From assembly GCA_945889015.1 (NCBI GenBank), contig CAMDBL010000016.1:1-35577 (forward strand): a stretch of 35,577 bases of DNA, written 5' to 3'. The position numbers and the translations under genes were made by a program. This document shows positions 1-7,959 of this stretch, piece after piece. A model generated the notes under the pieces. The model did not search any database. It saw only the letters and a program-made list of their open reading frames with translations, and was not told the DNA's origin. This stretch comes from Devosia equisanguinis. Lineage in GTDB: Bacteria; Pseudomonadota; Alphaproteobacteria; Rhizobiales; Hyphomicrobiaceae. Numbering within the stretch: the stretch's first letter is position 1; every line of letters begins with the position of its first letter.

Positions 1-28
1 TCTCCCCGTGAACGGGGAGAGGGAGAAG
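1..28. repeat. Second CTCTCCCC/GGGGAGAG palindrome, cut by window edge
   Basis: TCTCCCCG-TGAA-CGGGGAGAGGGAGAAG is an 8-bp inverted repeat around a 4-nt loop and shares its arms with the copy at 2357-2382. The uvrB frame is still open across it (…[12 protein letters not shown]), so it is either inside the uvrB C-terminus or supplies its stop just beyond the window. Confidence 0.75.
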
Positions 29-2660
29 TGCGTGGCGGCAGGTTCGCGCTCGATCCGTACTTGCGCTCGCCCTTGAAGCCGCCGGTGCGGTCGTCCACCG
101 CCTCCTGGCGCGCGAACGGATCGTCGGCGACCGCCAGCTCGGTCTCGCGCAGCCGCTTGACCTCGTCGCGCAGGCGCGCCGCGGTCTCGAACTCGAGATC
201 GGCGGCGGCGGTGCGCATCTTCTTCTCGAGATCCTCGATGACCGCCGCGAGATTGTGCCCGACGTGCGCCGTGGCGCCCTCGCCGACGCCCGCGTCGACG
301 GTGACGTGATCCTGCTCGTAGACCGACGAGAGGATGTCGCTGATGTTGCGTTTTATGCTGGCCGGCGTGATGCCGTGCTCGGTGTTGTAGGCGACCTGCT
401 TCTCGCGGCGGCGGTTGGTCTCCGCGATCGCGCGCTCCATCGAGCCGGTCATCTGGTCGGCGTACAGGATCACCTTGCCGTCGACGTTGCGCGCGGCGCG
501 GCCGATGGTCTGGATCAGCGAGGTCTCCGACCGGAGGAAGCCTTCCTTGTCCGCGTCCAGAATGGCGACCAGCGCGCATTCGGGAATGTCCAGACCCTCG
601 CGCAGCAGGTTGATGCCGATCAGCACGTCGAAGGCACCGAGTCTGAGATCGCGGATGATCTCGATCCGCTCCAGCGTCTCGATATCGGAGTGCATGTAGC
701 GGACGCGGATCCCGGCCTCGTGCATGTACTCGGTCAGATCCTCGGCCATGCGCTTGGTCAGCACCGTGCACAGCGTGCGGTAGCCGGCCTTCGACACCTG
801 CCGCACCTCGTCCAGCAGATCGTCGACCTGGGTCTTGGCGGGACGGATGAGGACCGGCGGATCGATCAGGCCGGTCGGGCGGATCACCTGCTCGACGAAC
901 ACGCCGCCGGTCTGCTCCATTTCCCAACTGCCCGGCGTCGCCGAGACGTACACCGTCTGCGGCCGCATCGCGTTCCATTCCTCGAACCGCATCGGGCGGT
1001 TGTCCAGGCAGGAGGGCAGGCGGAATCCGAACTCGGCCAGCGTCGCCTTGCGCCGGTAGTCGCCACGGAACATGCCGCCGATCTGCGGCACGGTGACGTG
1101 GCTCTCGTCGGCAAACACCAGCGCGTTGTCGGGCAGGTACTCGAACAGCGTCGGCGGCGGCTCGCCGGGACGGCGTCCCGTCAGGTAGCGCGAGTAGTTC
1201 TCGATGCCCGCGCACGAGCCGGTCGCCTCCATCATTTCCATGTCGAACAGCGTGCGCTGCTCCAGCCGTTGTGCCTCCAGCAGCCGGCCGTTGGCGTGGA
1301 GCTCGTCGAGCCGCTGCTTCAGCTCGGTCTTGATCGCCTTGATCGCCTGCTGCAGCGTCGGCTTCGGCGTGACGTAGTGCGAGTTGGAGTAGACCTTGAC
1401 CAGCTTCAGCTCGTCCGCCTTCTGGCCGGTGAGCGGATCGAACTCGGTGATGCTCTCGATCTCGTCGCCGAACATCGAGAACCGCCACGCGCGATCCTCC
1501 AAATGCGCCGGGAACAGCTCGACGGTGTCGCCGCGCACGCGGAAGGTGCCGCGCACGAAATTGGCGTCGTTGCGGCGGTAGTGCAGCGCCACGAGATCGG
1601 CGAGCAACTGGCGCTGGTCGATCTTGTCGCCGACCGTCACGGTGAACGTCATCGCGGTATAGGTCTCGACCGAGCCGATACCGTAGATGCAGGACACCGA
1701 GGCGACGATGATGACGTCGTCACGCTCCAGCAGGGCACGGGTTGCTGCGTGCCGCATGCGGTCGATCTGCTCGTTCACCGAGCTCTCTTTCTCGATGTAC
1801 GTGTCGGTGCGCGGGACGTAGGCCTCGGGCTGGTAGTAGTCGTAGTAGGAGACGAAGTACTCGACCGCGTTTTCCGGGAAGAAGCTCTTCATCTCGCCGT
1901 AGAGCTGCGCCGCGAGCGTCTTGTTCGGCGCCAGGATCAGGGCTGGCCGCTGCGTCGCCTCGATCACCTTGGCCATCGTGAAGGTCTTGCCCGAGCCGGT
2001 GACGCCGAGCAGCACCTGGTTGCGCTCGTGCTGGGCGGTGATGCCCTCGACCAGCTCCTTGATCGCGGTCGGCTGGTCACCCTTCGGCTCGTACTCCGAC
2101 ACCACCTGGAACGTGATGCCGCCTTCCGATTTTTCCGGTCGCTCCGGCCGGTGCGGCACGTATTCCGGCAGCGTCCCCGCGACCAGGGGATGCTCGGCGA
2201 TCGACGGCTGGCGCTGCAGCAGGGCCCGCGCCCTCTCCGAGCGCGCCTCCGGCTTCGCCAGCAGCGCATCGAGCGTCGCCGTCAGCTCGGAGCTTTCGCC
2301 GGCCCGCGGCGGCAGCGGCCCGCCGCCCCGGAGTGCCGGGAGGGGCTTGTTCTTCCCCCTCTCCCCGCTAGCGGGGAGAGGGTCGGGGTGAAGGGCGACT
2401 GCTTGCGCTGCGTGGGGAAGCGCCCCGCCCACGTCCAGCAGCCGCTGAATGATCGCATCCGTGGTGTCGCGCGCCGAAATCGGACCCGTCGCCCTGAGCG
2501 GCCCGGTCGCGGTGAACGACGCCTGCGGCGCCTCGCCGAAGCCGGGCGTGCCCGCCTCGGTCTCGACCGGCGGCGGCGAGGGCTTGCCCGAGCGCTCGCG
2601 CGACGGACGCGGTTTGGAGGAACTTGCTTTCGAGGATGGGGATTTGGGAGGTCGTGCCAT
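1..2660 (-). CDS. uvrB: UvrABC system protein B (excinuclease subunit), C-terminus cut by window edge
   Basis: UvrB is the damage-verifying helicase-like subunit of nucleotide excision repair; it receives DNA from UvrA and recruits UvrC. The reverse strand reads without a stop from an ATG at 2660 to the left edge, at least 886 residues against about 670 in E. coli. Visible are Walker [13 protein letters not shown] (Lys about residue 225), the damage-probing hairpin region [12 protein letters not shown], the DESH box, the helicase motif IGRAARN and a C-terminal UVR coiled coil ([17 protein letters not shown]). The conserved fold starts only near residue 184 ([13 protein letters not shown]). 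The preceding extension is Ser/Pro/Ala rich and includes a peptide, [13 protein letters not shown], encoded by a palindromic DNA repeat. A related repeat is being read at the cut C-terminal end. Because the ORF is open at the edge it is absent from the track. Identity is certain; whether translation starts at 2660 or further in is not. Confidence 0.96.
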   Translation of the reverse strand, partial: MARPPKSPSSKASSSKPRPSRERSGKPSPPPVETEAGTPGFGEAPQASFTATGPLRATGPISARDTTDAIIQRLLDVGGALPHAAQAVALHPDPLPASGERGKNKPLPALRGGGPLPPRAGESSELTATLDALLAKPEARSERARALLQRQPSIAEHPLVAGTLPEYVPHRPERPEKSEGGITFQVVSEYEPKGDQPTAIKELVEGITAQHERNQVLLGVTGSGKTFTMAKVIEATQRPALILAPNKTLAAQLYGEMKSFFPENAVEYFVSYYDYYQPEAYVPRTDTYIEKESSVNEQIDRMRHAATRALLERDDVIIVASVSCIYGIGSVETYTAMTFTVTVGDKIDQRQLLADLVALHYRRNDANFVRGTFRVRGDTVELFPAHLEDRAWRFSMFGDEIESITEFDPLTGQKADELKLVKVYSNSHYVTPKPTLQQAIKAIKTELKQRLDELHANGRLLEAQRLEQRTLFDMEMMEATGSCAGIENYSRYLTGRRPGEPPPTLFEYLPDNALVFADESHVTVPQIGGMFRGDYRRKATLAEFGFRLPSCLDNRPMRFEEWNAMRPQTVYVSATPGSWEMEQTGGVFVEQVIRPTGLIDPPVLIRPAKTQVDDLLDEVRQVSKAGYRTLCTVLTKRMAEDLTEYMHEAGIRVRYMHSDIETLERIEIIRDLRLGAFDVLIGINLLREGLDIPECALVAILDADKEGFLRSETSLIQTIGRAARNVDGKVILYADQMTGSMERAIAETNRRREKQVAYNTEHGITPASIKRNISDILSSVYEQDHVTVDAGVGEGATAHVGHNLAAVIEDLEKKMRTAAADLEFETAARLRDEVKRLRETELAVADDPFARQEAVDDRTGGFKGERKYGSSANLPPRTSPSPRSRG
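2357..2382. repeat. Perfect 26-bp palindrome (CTCTCCCC/GGGGAGAG family) inside uvrB
   Basis: CCCTCTCCCCGCT is followed directly by its exact reverse complement AGCGGGGAGAGGG, and then by the GTCGGGGTGAAGGGC tail typical of a dispersed repeat seen between genes in many proteobacteria. Here it lies inside the uvrB N-terminal extension and is read in frame without a stop. The opposite-frame translation gives the familiar [12 protein letters not shown] peptide. A related copy sits at bases 1-28. Confidence 0.9.
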
Positions 2661-2824
2661 GCCGGGAATATGGACCGTTGAAGGGGCCGGCTCAAGGCGG
2701 ATAGGACATGCAAGTCACAGGCGCTCGCGAGCCCAGTCGCCGTGTTGTGATCGCCGCCGCCCCTCGATCCGTGCTGTGCCGCACCTATCTCAAGGATGGG
2801 GCGAGGAGCATTACGGAGAGGTCC

Positions 2825-3268
2825 ATGAAGATCTCGGACATCCTGGCCGTCAAAGGCCGCCGCATCGTCACGGTCAATCATCACCTGCGCGCCGACGCCA
2901 TCCCGCAGCGCTTCGACGAGAATGGCATCAGCTCGCTGGTGGTGGTCGACGGCAACGGCCGCACGCTCGGCATCGTCACCGACCGGCTGTTCATCAAGGC
3001 GCTGGCGCAGCACAAGTCCGGTCTCGGCCACCTGCAGGCCGCCGACGTGATGGAAACGCCCGCGCCGACCTGTGCGCCCGACACGTCCGTCGCCGAGGCC
3101 ATGCGGATCATGACCGACCGCCGCCTGCGCCATCTCGTCGTCATCGAGAACAGCCGCCCCGCCGGCATCGTCAGCATCGGCGATCTCGTCAAATCGCGCC
3201 TCGGCGACTACGAGATGGAAAGCCGGGTGCTGCGGGAGATCGCCCTGGGGCATCTGGCGGCGGAGTAG
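2825..3268 (+). CDS. CBS-domain-pair protein
   Basis: A 147-residue protein made of two CBS motifs and little else: CBS1 at about residues 9-60 (ending LGIVTDRLFIKAL) and CBS2 at about 74-128 (ADVMETPAPTCAPDTSVAEA through GIVSIGDLVKSRL). Paired CBS motifs form a Bateman module that binds adenosine nucleotides (ATP, AMP, NADH or SAM depending on the family); stand-alone pairs usually regulate a partner protein. The track offers an earlier ATG at 2708, but 2825 has GGAG eight bases upstream and starts exactly at the family-like MKISDIL. It is divergent from uvrB with a 164-bp gap and is followed by a strong terminator, so it is probably monocistronic. Ligand and partner cannot be read from the sequence. 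Confidence 0.92.
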   Translation: MKISDILAVKGRRIVTVNHHLRADAIPQRFDENGISSLVVVDGNGRTLGIVTDRLFIKALAQHKSGLGHLQAADVMETPAPTCAPDTSVAEAMRIMTDRRLRHLVVIENSRPAGIVSIGDLVKSRLGDYEMESRVLREIALGHLAAE

Positions 3269-3329
3269 CATTCGCTGCGCAAGCGGGGCCGCTGGTTCGA
3301 CCCATGCTTTCGGCATGAGCCCGCACCCC

Positions 3330-3363
3330 GCTCGGGGGACACCCCCGAGCCCCCGGCTTTTTT
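3330..3363 (+). terminator. Rho-independent terminator after the CBS gene
   Basis: GCTCGGGGG-ACA-CCCCCGAGC is a 9-bp perfect GC-rich stem with a 3-nt loop, followed after a short CCCCGGC stretch by six T residues (3358-3363). It lies 62 bp after the CBS stop codon. A second small hairpin (GTGAC…GTCAC, 3364-3379) follows. Confidence 0.75.
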
Positions 3364-3492
3364 GTGACTTGAGGGTCACACTGGGGGCGAGCCGCCGTCG
3401 ATCCACAGCTGCGGTTTTCGGGCGGCCCGAATCAAAGGCTAAATGCGGGTCGACCGAACTGGTGCTGGCATAGCGGTCGCAGGATAAGCGCT

Positions 3493-3741
3493 ATGCTGGG
3501 ATATCTCGCGATCTTCGGTGCGGCATTGGCAGGCTATGGTGGCATGCCGCCGTACGTGATCGCGGTCGCCGCAATAGCGCTCGCTTCGTTGTCCTACGCT
3601 GCGCATGGGCACCTGTACGGGCAAGCCCAGGAGCTAGGCCTTCTTCGCGTCGTCAACTCCGTCCTGCTTCGCAGCTTCGCCAATGGACTTCTTGCTGCCG
3701 GCGTCGCCTACGGCGGCGGGTGGATTCTGCGGCTCGTCTGA
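3493..3741 (+). CDS. Small hypothetical membrane protein (82 aa)
   Basis: An 82-residue hydrophobic protein with three likely membrane stretches: residues 1-15 (MLGYLAIFGAALAGY), 20-38 (PPYVIAVAAIALASLSY) and about 62-82 (FANGLLAAGVAYGGGWILRLV). The start has a good AGGA Shine-Dalgarno seven bases upstream, which supports real translation. I do not recognise a named family, though small three-span proteins of this look are common in Hyphomicrobiales. Its last 108 bases overlap, antisense, the 3' end of the next gene (3634-4887). Either both genes are real and overlap tail to tail, or the C-terminus of the neighbour is extended. Function unknown. Confidence 0.65.
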   Translation: MLGYLAIFGAALAGYGGMPPYVIAVAAIALASLSYAAHGHLYGQAQELGLLRVVNSVLLRSFANGLLAAGVAYGGGWILRLV

Positions 3742-4887
3742 GGGCGGGTAGAGCCAAGCTGTGTCGTACTTTCTGGTGGGTCTCTGAGCCTGCCTCGTTG
3801 CTTGAGCCCGTCGAAGTCCCTGAAGTGCCGTTACTCTCAGGCGCCGCTCTCCCGGCTTCCACAACCAGGAATATCGAGATACTTCCCTAAATGCGCGCTG
3901 ATATTCTTCGATTGAACGGTCAAGCTGCCGGTCTTCGACGACGATATGTCCAATGCGGTTGCGAATGTAGGCGTTGACGTAGTGCATTTCAGCTTTTTCC
4001 ACTGTCAGCCATCGGCCCGATAGATGGCTGCCGGCTATTGCCAATGCTTCTTCGATGAGTGCGACAGCGTTAGCGCTGCCAGCTACAGCAAGCGCCTGCT
4101 CGATTTCAGCCAATGCCCTCTTGGCGCGAGCGGCCGCCAATCGGCGTTGTTGGATATCTGGATGGTCTCGAGACACTATGGCCAGTCTTCCGAATGCCTT
4201 TCGAGCTTCATCCCAGCGCTGCAAGCGCCTGAGTTGAATGGCTTCATACTCACGCGCCTCAAGCCGATGCCCGTCGCCTGGGATTCGCAGTGCCATTCTG
4301 AAGGCTGAGAGTGCTTCGCGATCCAGCTTGGCTTGACGGCCCGGCGATGTCTGTCGCCCCGCCCTGGCCGCTGCCACCGCCCCGTGCAGAATATGCGCCG
4401 TCGCCAGTTGATCTCGATGGTGCTTCAGCGTCTCTGTTGCGGTATGCATTCGGCGGTTGATTTGGGTCTGCGCGCCCTCCAGTCGGCGTGACGCGCGCTG
4501 CTCGATGCTGCTCCACGGCAGGAAACCGGCCCAGCCACGATCTTTCAGTAATCGCCGCAAAGGCCAGACCGCAAACAGTGGAGCTGCAAAGTTTCGCCCC
4601 GGTCCGGGACGCTCGATCAGTGTCAAGACATCACGTCTTGCCCCGTGCAGCCGCGCGTTCTGGTCCGCGAGATAGGTAGCGAGCCGCTTGTGCAGCACCT
4701 TCTCGCGATACCACCACCATTTCCAGACGCCGAAGGCGAAGCCCGCAAGCCCGAAGAGTGCCTGGATATGGTCGCGCACCCAGGTCTGCATTCCCGGTAC
4801 GAGATCGAGAACGTGAGAAAGCTCGCCGCCATTCTTCGTGAGCAGCAATAGAAGCTGACACTTCAGGTCAGAGGCCCCGCACTCCAT
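3634..4887 (-). CDS. Membrane-anchored helical-repeat (TPR-like) protein, function unknown
   Basis: A 417-residue protein with a short N-terminus, one membrane segment at about residues 42-60 (LFGLAGFAFGVWKWWWYREK) and a long, Arg/Ala-rich helical cytoplasmic part. The A/L/Y spacing of several stretches (ALSAFRMALRI…, EAIQLRRLQRWDEARKAFG, SIEEYQRAFREVSRYSWLW) looks like degenerate TPR helices, so a protein-interaction role is plausible. The C-terminal 50 residues are polar and Pro/Lys rich. The start is uncertain: the ATG at 4887 has no clear ribosome site, and an in-frame ATG at about residue 33 (MQTWVRDHIQ) would leave a tidy single-span protein. Base composition looks less GC-rich than the neighbours, hinting at separate ancestry. 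Its 3' end overlaps the 82-aa gene by 108 bp. I do not recognise the family. Confidence 0.7.
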   Translation of the reverse strand: MECGASDLKCQLLLLLTKNGGELSHVLDLVPGMQTWVRDHIQALFGLAGFAFGVWKWWWYREKVLHKRLATYLADQNARLHGARRDVLTLIERPGPGRNFAAPLFAVWPLRRLLKDRGWAGFLPWSSIEQRASRRLEGAQTQINRRMHTATETLKHHRDQLATAHILHGAVAAARAGRQTSPGRQAKLDREALSAFRMALRIPGDGHRLEAREYEAIQLRRLQRWDEARKAFGRLAIVSRDHPDIQQRRLAAARAKRALAEIEQALAVAGSANAVALIEEALAIAGSHLSGRWLTVEKAEMHYVNAYIRNRIGHIVVEDRQLDRSIEEYQRAFREVSRYSWLWKPGERRLRVTALQGLRRAQATRQAQRPTRKYDTAWLYPPSDEPQNPPAAVGDAGSKKSIGEAAKQDGVDDAKKA

Positions 4888-4912
4888 ATGCGCCCCCGCG
4901 CAAACGCCGCAT

Positions 4913-4936
4913 ACATATGTTTAACTATGTGTTAAC
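4913..4936 (-). promoter_or_regulatory. AT-rich palindromic promoter region of the membrane/TPR gene
   Basis: In otherwise GC-rich DNA this stretch holds CATATG (4914-4919) and the inverted repeat TTAAC-TATGT-GTTAA (4921-4935), just upstream of the minus-strand gene starting at 4887. A TTAACA box resembling a -35 element is present on the minus strand. A promoter or operator is the natural reading, but no hexamer pair with standard spacing is convincing. Confidence 0.4.
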
Positions 4937-5115
4937 CTCTCTCGGGGTGCAAGCATGAGGTGTGATGCTGGGCCGAATGTGGAATCGGAGGATTGGGTCC
5001 CTGTGGGCGTCCTGCCTGAGTAGGCTCGGGAGGCGGTCCCCGGCTTGCCCGCCTGCGAGCCTCCGCCTAAGGTCTGCGGCAGATTTGACCGTAACCTCTC
5101 CCGGATGCCCCCGAC

Positions 5116-5808
5116 ATGACCACCGTCCTGATCACCGGCGCCAACCGTGGCATCGGCCTGGAAATGACCCGGCGCTATGCGGCCGCCGGTGCCAGCGTCA
5201 TCGCCACGGCGCGCCATCCCGAGACGGCGGATGCGCTGAGCAAGCTCGCGGCCGAGAGCGGGCGCGTTTCGGTGCTGCCGCTGGAGGTGGCGAACGAGGC
5301 GTCGGTGGCAGCGCTCGCCAAGGCGGTCGCGGGAAAGCCGATCGACATCCTGATCAACAACGCCGGCACGCTCGGCAGCCGCGGCGGCTGGGACGATCCC
5401 GCGCACGACCTGAAGACCTGGACCGAGGTGCTGGCGACCAACGTGATCGGGCCGCATTTGGTCTCGCGCGCGCTGGTCCCAAACCTCAAGCTGGCGAAGC
5501 AGGGCAAGCTCGCCATCGTCTGCTCGCATCTGGGCTCCAGCGAGATGGCGGCGGGCGGCATCCTGCCCTATCGGGCCTCGAAGGCCGCGGCGATCAACCT
5601 CGCGCGCAACCTCGCGGTGGAGTTGAAGCCGCTCGGCATCGCCGTCGTCGCGTTCCATCCGGGCTGGGTGCAGACGGACATGGGGGGATACAACGCAGCC
5701 GTGAAGGTCGGCGACAGCGCCCAGGGCATGATCGACCGTCTCGCCGCGCTGTCGCTCGCCACCTCCGGTGTATTCGAGGACTACAGCGGCAAGACGTTCC
5801 CATTCTGA
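5116..5808 (+). CDS. Short-chain dehydrogenase/reductase (C-factor-like SDR)
   Basis: A 230-residue classical SDR, an NAD(P)-dependent oxidoreductase of unknown substrate. The nucleotide-binding TGANRGIG motif is at residues 7-14, the structural NNAG motif is in ILINNAGTLG, and the catalytic Tyr/Lys pair is in YRASK; the PGWVQTDMGG segment after it is typical of the csgA/C-factor-like short SDR group. The length suits that group. The ATG at 5116 begins directly with the first beta strand (TTVLITGANRG). A MoxR gene follows 106 bp downstream on the same strand, with an inverted repeat between them, so a shared transcript is possible but not shown. Confidence 0.93.
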   Translation: MTTVLITGANRGIGLEMTRRYAAAGASVIATARHPETADALSKLAAESGRVSVLPLEVANEASVAALAKAVAGKPIDILINNAGTLGSRGGWDDPAHDLKTWTEVLATNVIGPHLVSRALVPNLKLAKQGKLAIVCSHLGSSEMAAGGILPYRASKAAAINLARNLAVELKPLGIAVVAFHPGWVQTDMGGYNAAVKVGDSAQGMIDRLAALSLATSGVFEDYSGKTFPF

Positions 5809-5814
5809 AATCGA

Positions 5815-5893
5815 GGGAGTAGGGAGGTGGAATTGGGGAGTAGAAGGCACGCCCCCTTCCTGCGCACCCGCTACTCCCATTCCCTGTTCCCAC
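5815..5893. repeat. Intergenic GGGAGTAG/CTACTCCC repeat with imperfect inverted arms
   Basis: GGGAGTAG occurs at 5815-5822 and 5836-5843 and is mirrored by CTACTCCC at 5871-5878, with further partial complementarity on both sides (GTGGAATTGGGGAGTAG against CTACTCCCATTCCCTG). It fills almost the whole gap between the SDR and MoxR genes and would fold into a long hairpin. It looks like a dispersed intergenic element and could act as an mRNA stability or termination structure. Confidence 0.6.
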
Positions 5894-5914
5894 TTTCCTC
5901 ATCCCAGGACTTCC

Positions 5915-6757
5915 ATGCGCTTCACCGGCACCAAGAACTACGTCGCGACCGATGACCTGAAGGTCGCGGTGAATGCCGCGATCACGCTGCAGCGGCCCCT
6001 GCTGATCAAGGGTGAGCCGGGCACCGGCAAGACGGTGCTGGCGCTCGAGGTGGCGAAGGCGCTGGGCGCGCCGATGATCGAGTGGCACATCAAATCGACC
6101 ACCAAGGCGCACCAGGGCCTCTACGAGTACGACGCCGTCTCGCGGTTGCGCGACAGCCAACTCGGCGACGAGCGCGTCAAGGACATCCGCAACTACATCA
6201 AGAAGGGCAAGCTCTGGGAGGCGTTCACCTCGGAGAAGCGCCCGGTACTGCTGATCGACGAGATCGACAAGGCCGACATCGAGTTCCCCAACGATCTGTT
6301 GCAGGAGCTCGACCGGATGGAGTTCTACGTCTACGAGACCGGCGAGACGATCAAGGCGGAGCAGCGGCCGATCGTGATGATCACCTCCAACAACGAGAAG
6401 GAGCTGCCGGACGCGTTCTTGCGCCGCTGCTTCTTCCACTACATCAAGTTCCCCGACGCCGACACGATGCGCCAGATCGTGGACGTGCATTTCCCCGGTC
6501 TCAAGGGGCGGTTGGTGGCCGAGGCGCTGAAGATCTTCTACGACATCCGCGACGTGCCGGGTCTCAAGAAGAAGCCATCGACCTCGGAGCTGCTCGACTG
6601 GCTGAAGCTGCTGCTGAACGAGGACATCGGTCCCGAGACGCTGCGTGAGCAGGACCCCCGCAAGCTGATCCCGCCGCTGCACGGCGCCCTGCTCAAGAAC
6701 GAGCAGGACGTGCACCTGTTCGAGCGGCTGGCCTTCATGGCGCGGCGGAAGGACTAA
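5915..6757 (+). CDS. MoxR-family AAA+ ATPase
   Basis: A 280-residue AAA+ ATPase. Walker A is GEPGTGKTVLAL (Lys39), Walker B is PVLLIDEIDKAD, the sensor/arginine region includes MITSNNEKELPDAFLRRC. MoxR proteins work as chaperones that insert cofactors or remodel partners together with a VWA-domain protein; this subgroup, close to CoxD-like ATPases, is normally encoded next to a CoxE-like VWA gene. Here the next gene is on the opposite strand and is a methyltransferase, so the usual partner is missing from this place. The track ORF begins at 5768, but the ATG at 5915 (MRFTGTKNYVATDDLK) is the family start; the extra upstream codons translate the intergenic repeat. It overlaps the convergent methyltransferase by 4 bp. 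Confidence 0.92.
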   Translation: MRFTGTKNYVATDDLKVAVNAAITLQRPLLIKGEPGTGKTVLALEVAKALGAPMIEWHIKSTTKAHQGLYEYDAVSRLRDSQLGDERVKDIRNYIKKGKLWEAFTSEKRPVLLIDEIDKADIEFPNDLLQELDRMEFYVYETGETIKAEQRPIVMITSNNEKELPDAFLRRCFFHYIKFPDADTMRQIVDVHFPGLKGRLVAEALKIFYDIRDVPGLKKKPSTSELLDWLKLLLNEDIGPETLREQDPRKLIPPLHGALLKNEQDVHLFERLAFMARRKD

Positions 6758-7728
6758 CCCCTGCGCACCAGCACGTAAGCGTCCTGGTTGTTCTGGTTGC
6801 GGCCGGGCTGGTTGAGCTTCAGCTCCCAGTTCGCCGACAACCGGCGCACCACCCACTCGACCGGGAAATACGCGTTGCCCCAGTCCGTCAGGTCGAGGCC
6901 GTAGTCCGATCTGATCGGTTGGAACGCGAACTGGTGCTCGAGCATGGTGTCGAACAGCGCGGCGATCTCACGTACGGCGAGCCGGCCCTTGTCGAGTTGA
7001 TGCCTGAACGTGCGGATGCCGTGGGTGGTGAAGAACAGGAAGCCGCCGGGTTTGACGATGCGGGCCATCTCGTCGAACCAGGCGAGGCCGGCCCGCTCGC
7101 TGAAGTGGCTCCAGATCGAGATTGCCGACACGCCGTCGAGCGCGCTGTCGGCGAATGCGAGCGGCGGCGCCTGCGGGCTCGTGGCGAAGGTGGCTTCCGG
7201 CAAGTTTGCGGCAGCCCATGCGATCGAGGCGGGCACGGGATCGACACCTAGCCATTTGCATTCGGGATAGGCGGCGCACATCACCCGCACCAGCGAGCCG
7301 GACGAGCAGCCGAAGTCGAGATAGCTGCGGCCGGGGACGAGGGAGAGGCCGGCGCCGTCGAGCGCCTGCACCAGCATGTTTGCGGAATAGAAATCGCCGC
7401 ACCAGAAGGCGCCACGCTGCATGCGATGCACGTCGGCCGGCGGCACGGCATCGGTCAGGCCGGCGCGTGTCCGTGCGAGATCGGGAGCGAGGTGAGTGGC
7501 GACCTGAAGGAAGCGCGCGGCCGCAACCGCCTTTGGACCCGCGAGATGGCGGGCGGCCGCGGCATTCTCCGGGCGCGCGGCCAGTGCGAGCACATGCTGG
7601 CGATCGGCCGGGGAGAATCGTGCCTGGAGGCGCTCGGAAACGGGCGTCAGGACCTCGGTCTTGTGATCGAGAAGGGGCGTGTAGATTGTGTAAAGCCGGC
7701 GCTGGAAGTGCTCGTGCTCTGTCGGCAT
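6754..7728 (-). CDS. Class I SAM-dependent methyltransferase
   Basis: A 324-residue protein whose C-terminal two thirds are a Rossmann-type methyltransferase: motif I YLDFGCSSGSLVRVM (about residue 135), the acidic strand-2 residue in WLGVDPVP, and the post-motif segment EMARIVKPGGFLFFTTHG. The N-terminal ~100 residues are helical and not recognised; they may hold the substrate-specific part. GGAGAG lies about ten bases before the ATG. The substrate cannot be predicted. It is transcribed towards moxR and the two stops overlap by 4 bp. Confidence 0.88.
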   Translation of the reverse strand: MPTEHEHFQRRLYTIYTPLLDHKTEVLTPVSERLQARFSPADRQHVLALAARPENAAAARHLAGPKAVAAARFLQVATHLAPDLARTRAGLTDAVPPADVHRMQRGAFWCGDFYSANMLVQALDGAGLSLVPGRSYLDFGCSSGSLVRVMCAAYPECKWLGVDPVPASIAWAAANLPEATFATSPQAPPLAFADSALDGVSAISIWSHFSERAGLAWFDEMARIVKPGGFLFFTTHGIRTFRHQLDKGRLAVREIAALFDTMLEHQFAFQPIRSDYGLDLTDWGNAYFPVEWVVRRLSANWELKLNQPGRNQNNQDAYVLVRRG

Positions 7729-7917
7729 GGCGCGAAGCTCTCCAGACGGGCAGGTTTCTCAGCGCCCGCAGGCGCGACACCTCGGGTGCTATGGTCAACG
7801 GGGCTGCCCGTCAATGCTGGATCAGCCCGGTTCCACAGTCTGTCAGCCGCGTCTCCGATCCGCCTCACCGCAGCGCCGCCTTGACACCCGCGCCCGTCGT
7901 GCGACGTTGCCGAAGTC

Positions 7918-7943
7918 GGGGCCGGGCCCAAAGGTCCGGCCCC
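7918..7943 (+). promoter_or_regulatory. GC-rich hairpin just upstream of the gamma-glutamyltransferase start
   Basis: GGGGCCGGGCC-CAAA-GGTCCGGCCCC is an 11-bp inverted repeat with one mismatch and a 4-nt loop, ending 16 bases before the ATG at 7960 and just before its GAGGA ribosome site. It lies in the 5' leader if transcription starts upstream (a TTGACA box is at 7881). It could damp translation or stop incoming transcription; there is no T tract. Confidence 0.5.
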
Positions 7944-7959
7944 TCGTCATGAGGACCCC

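Noticed and set aside
255-2681. 808-aa plus-strand ORF
   Set aside because: It is the antisense shadow of uvrB, with a Leu/Arg/Asp-rich composition and no recognisable domain.
2282-3406. 374-aa minus-strand ORF across the uvrB start and CBS gene
   Set aside because: It runs antisense to the CBS gene and out of frame with uvrB; its [12 protein letters not shown] segment is just the translated palindrome.
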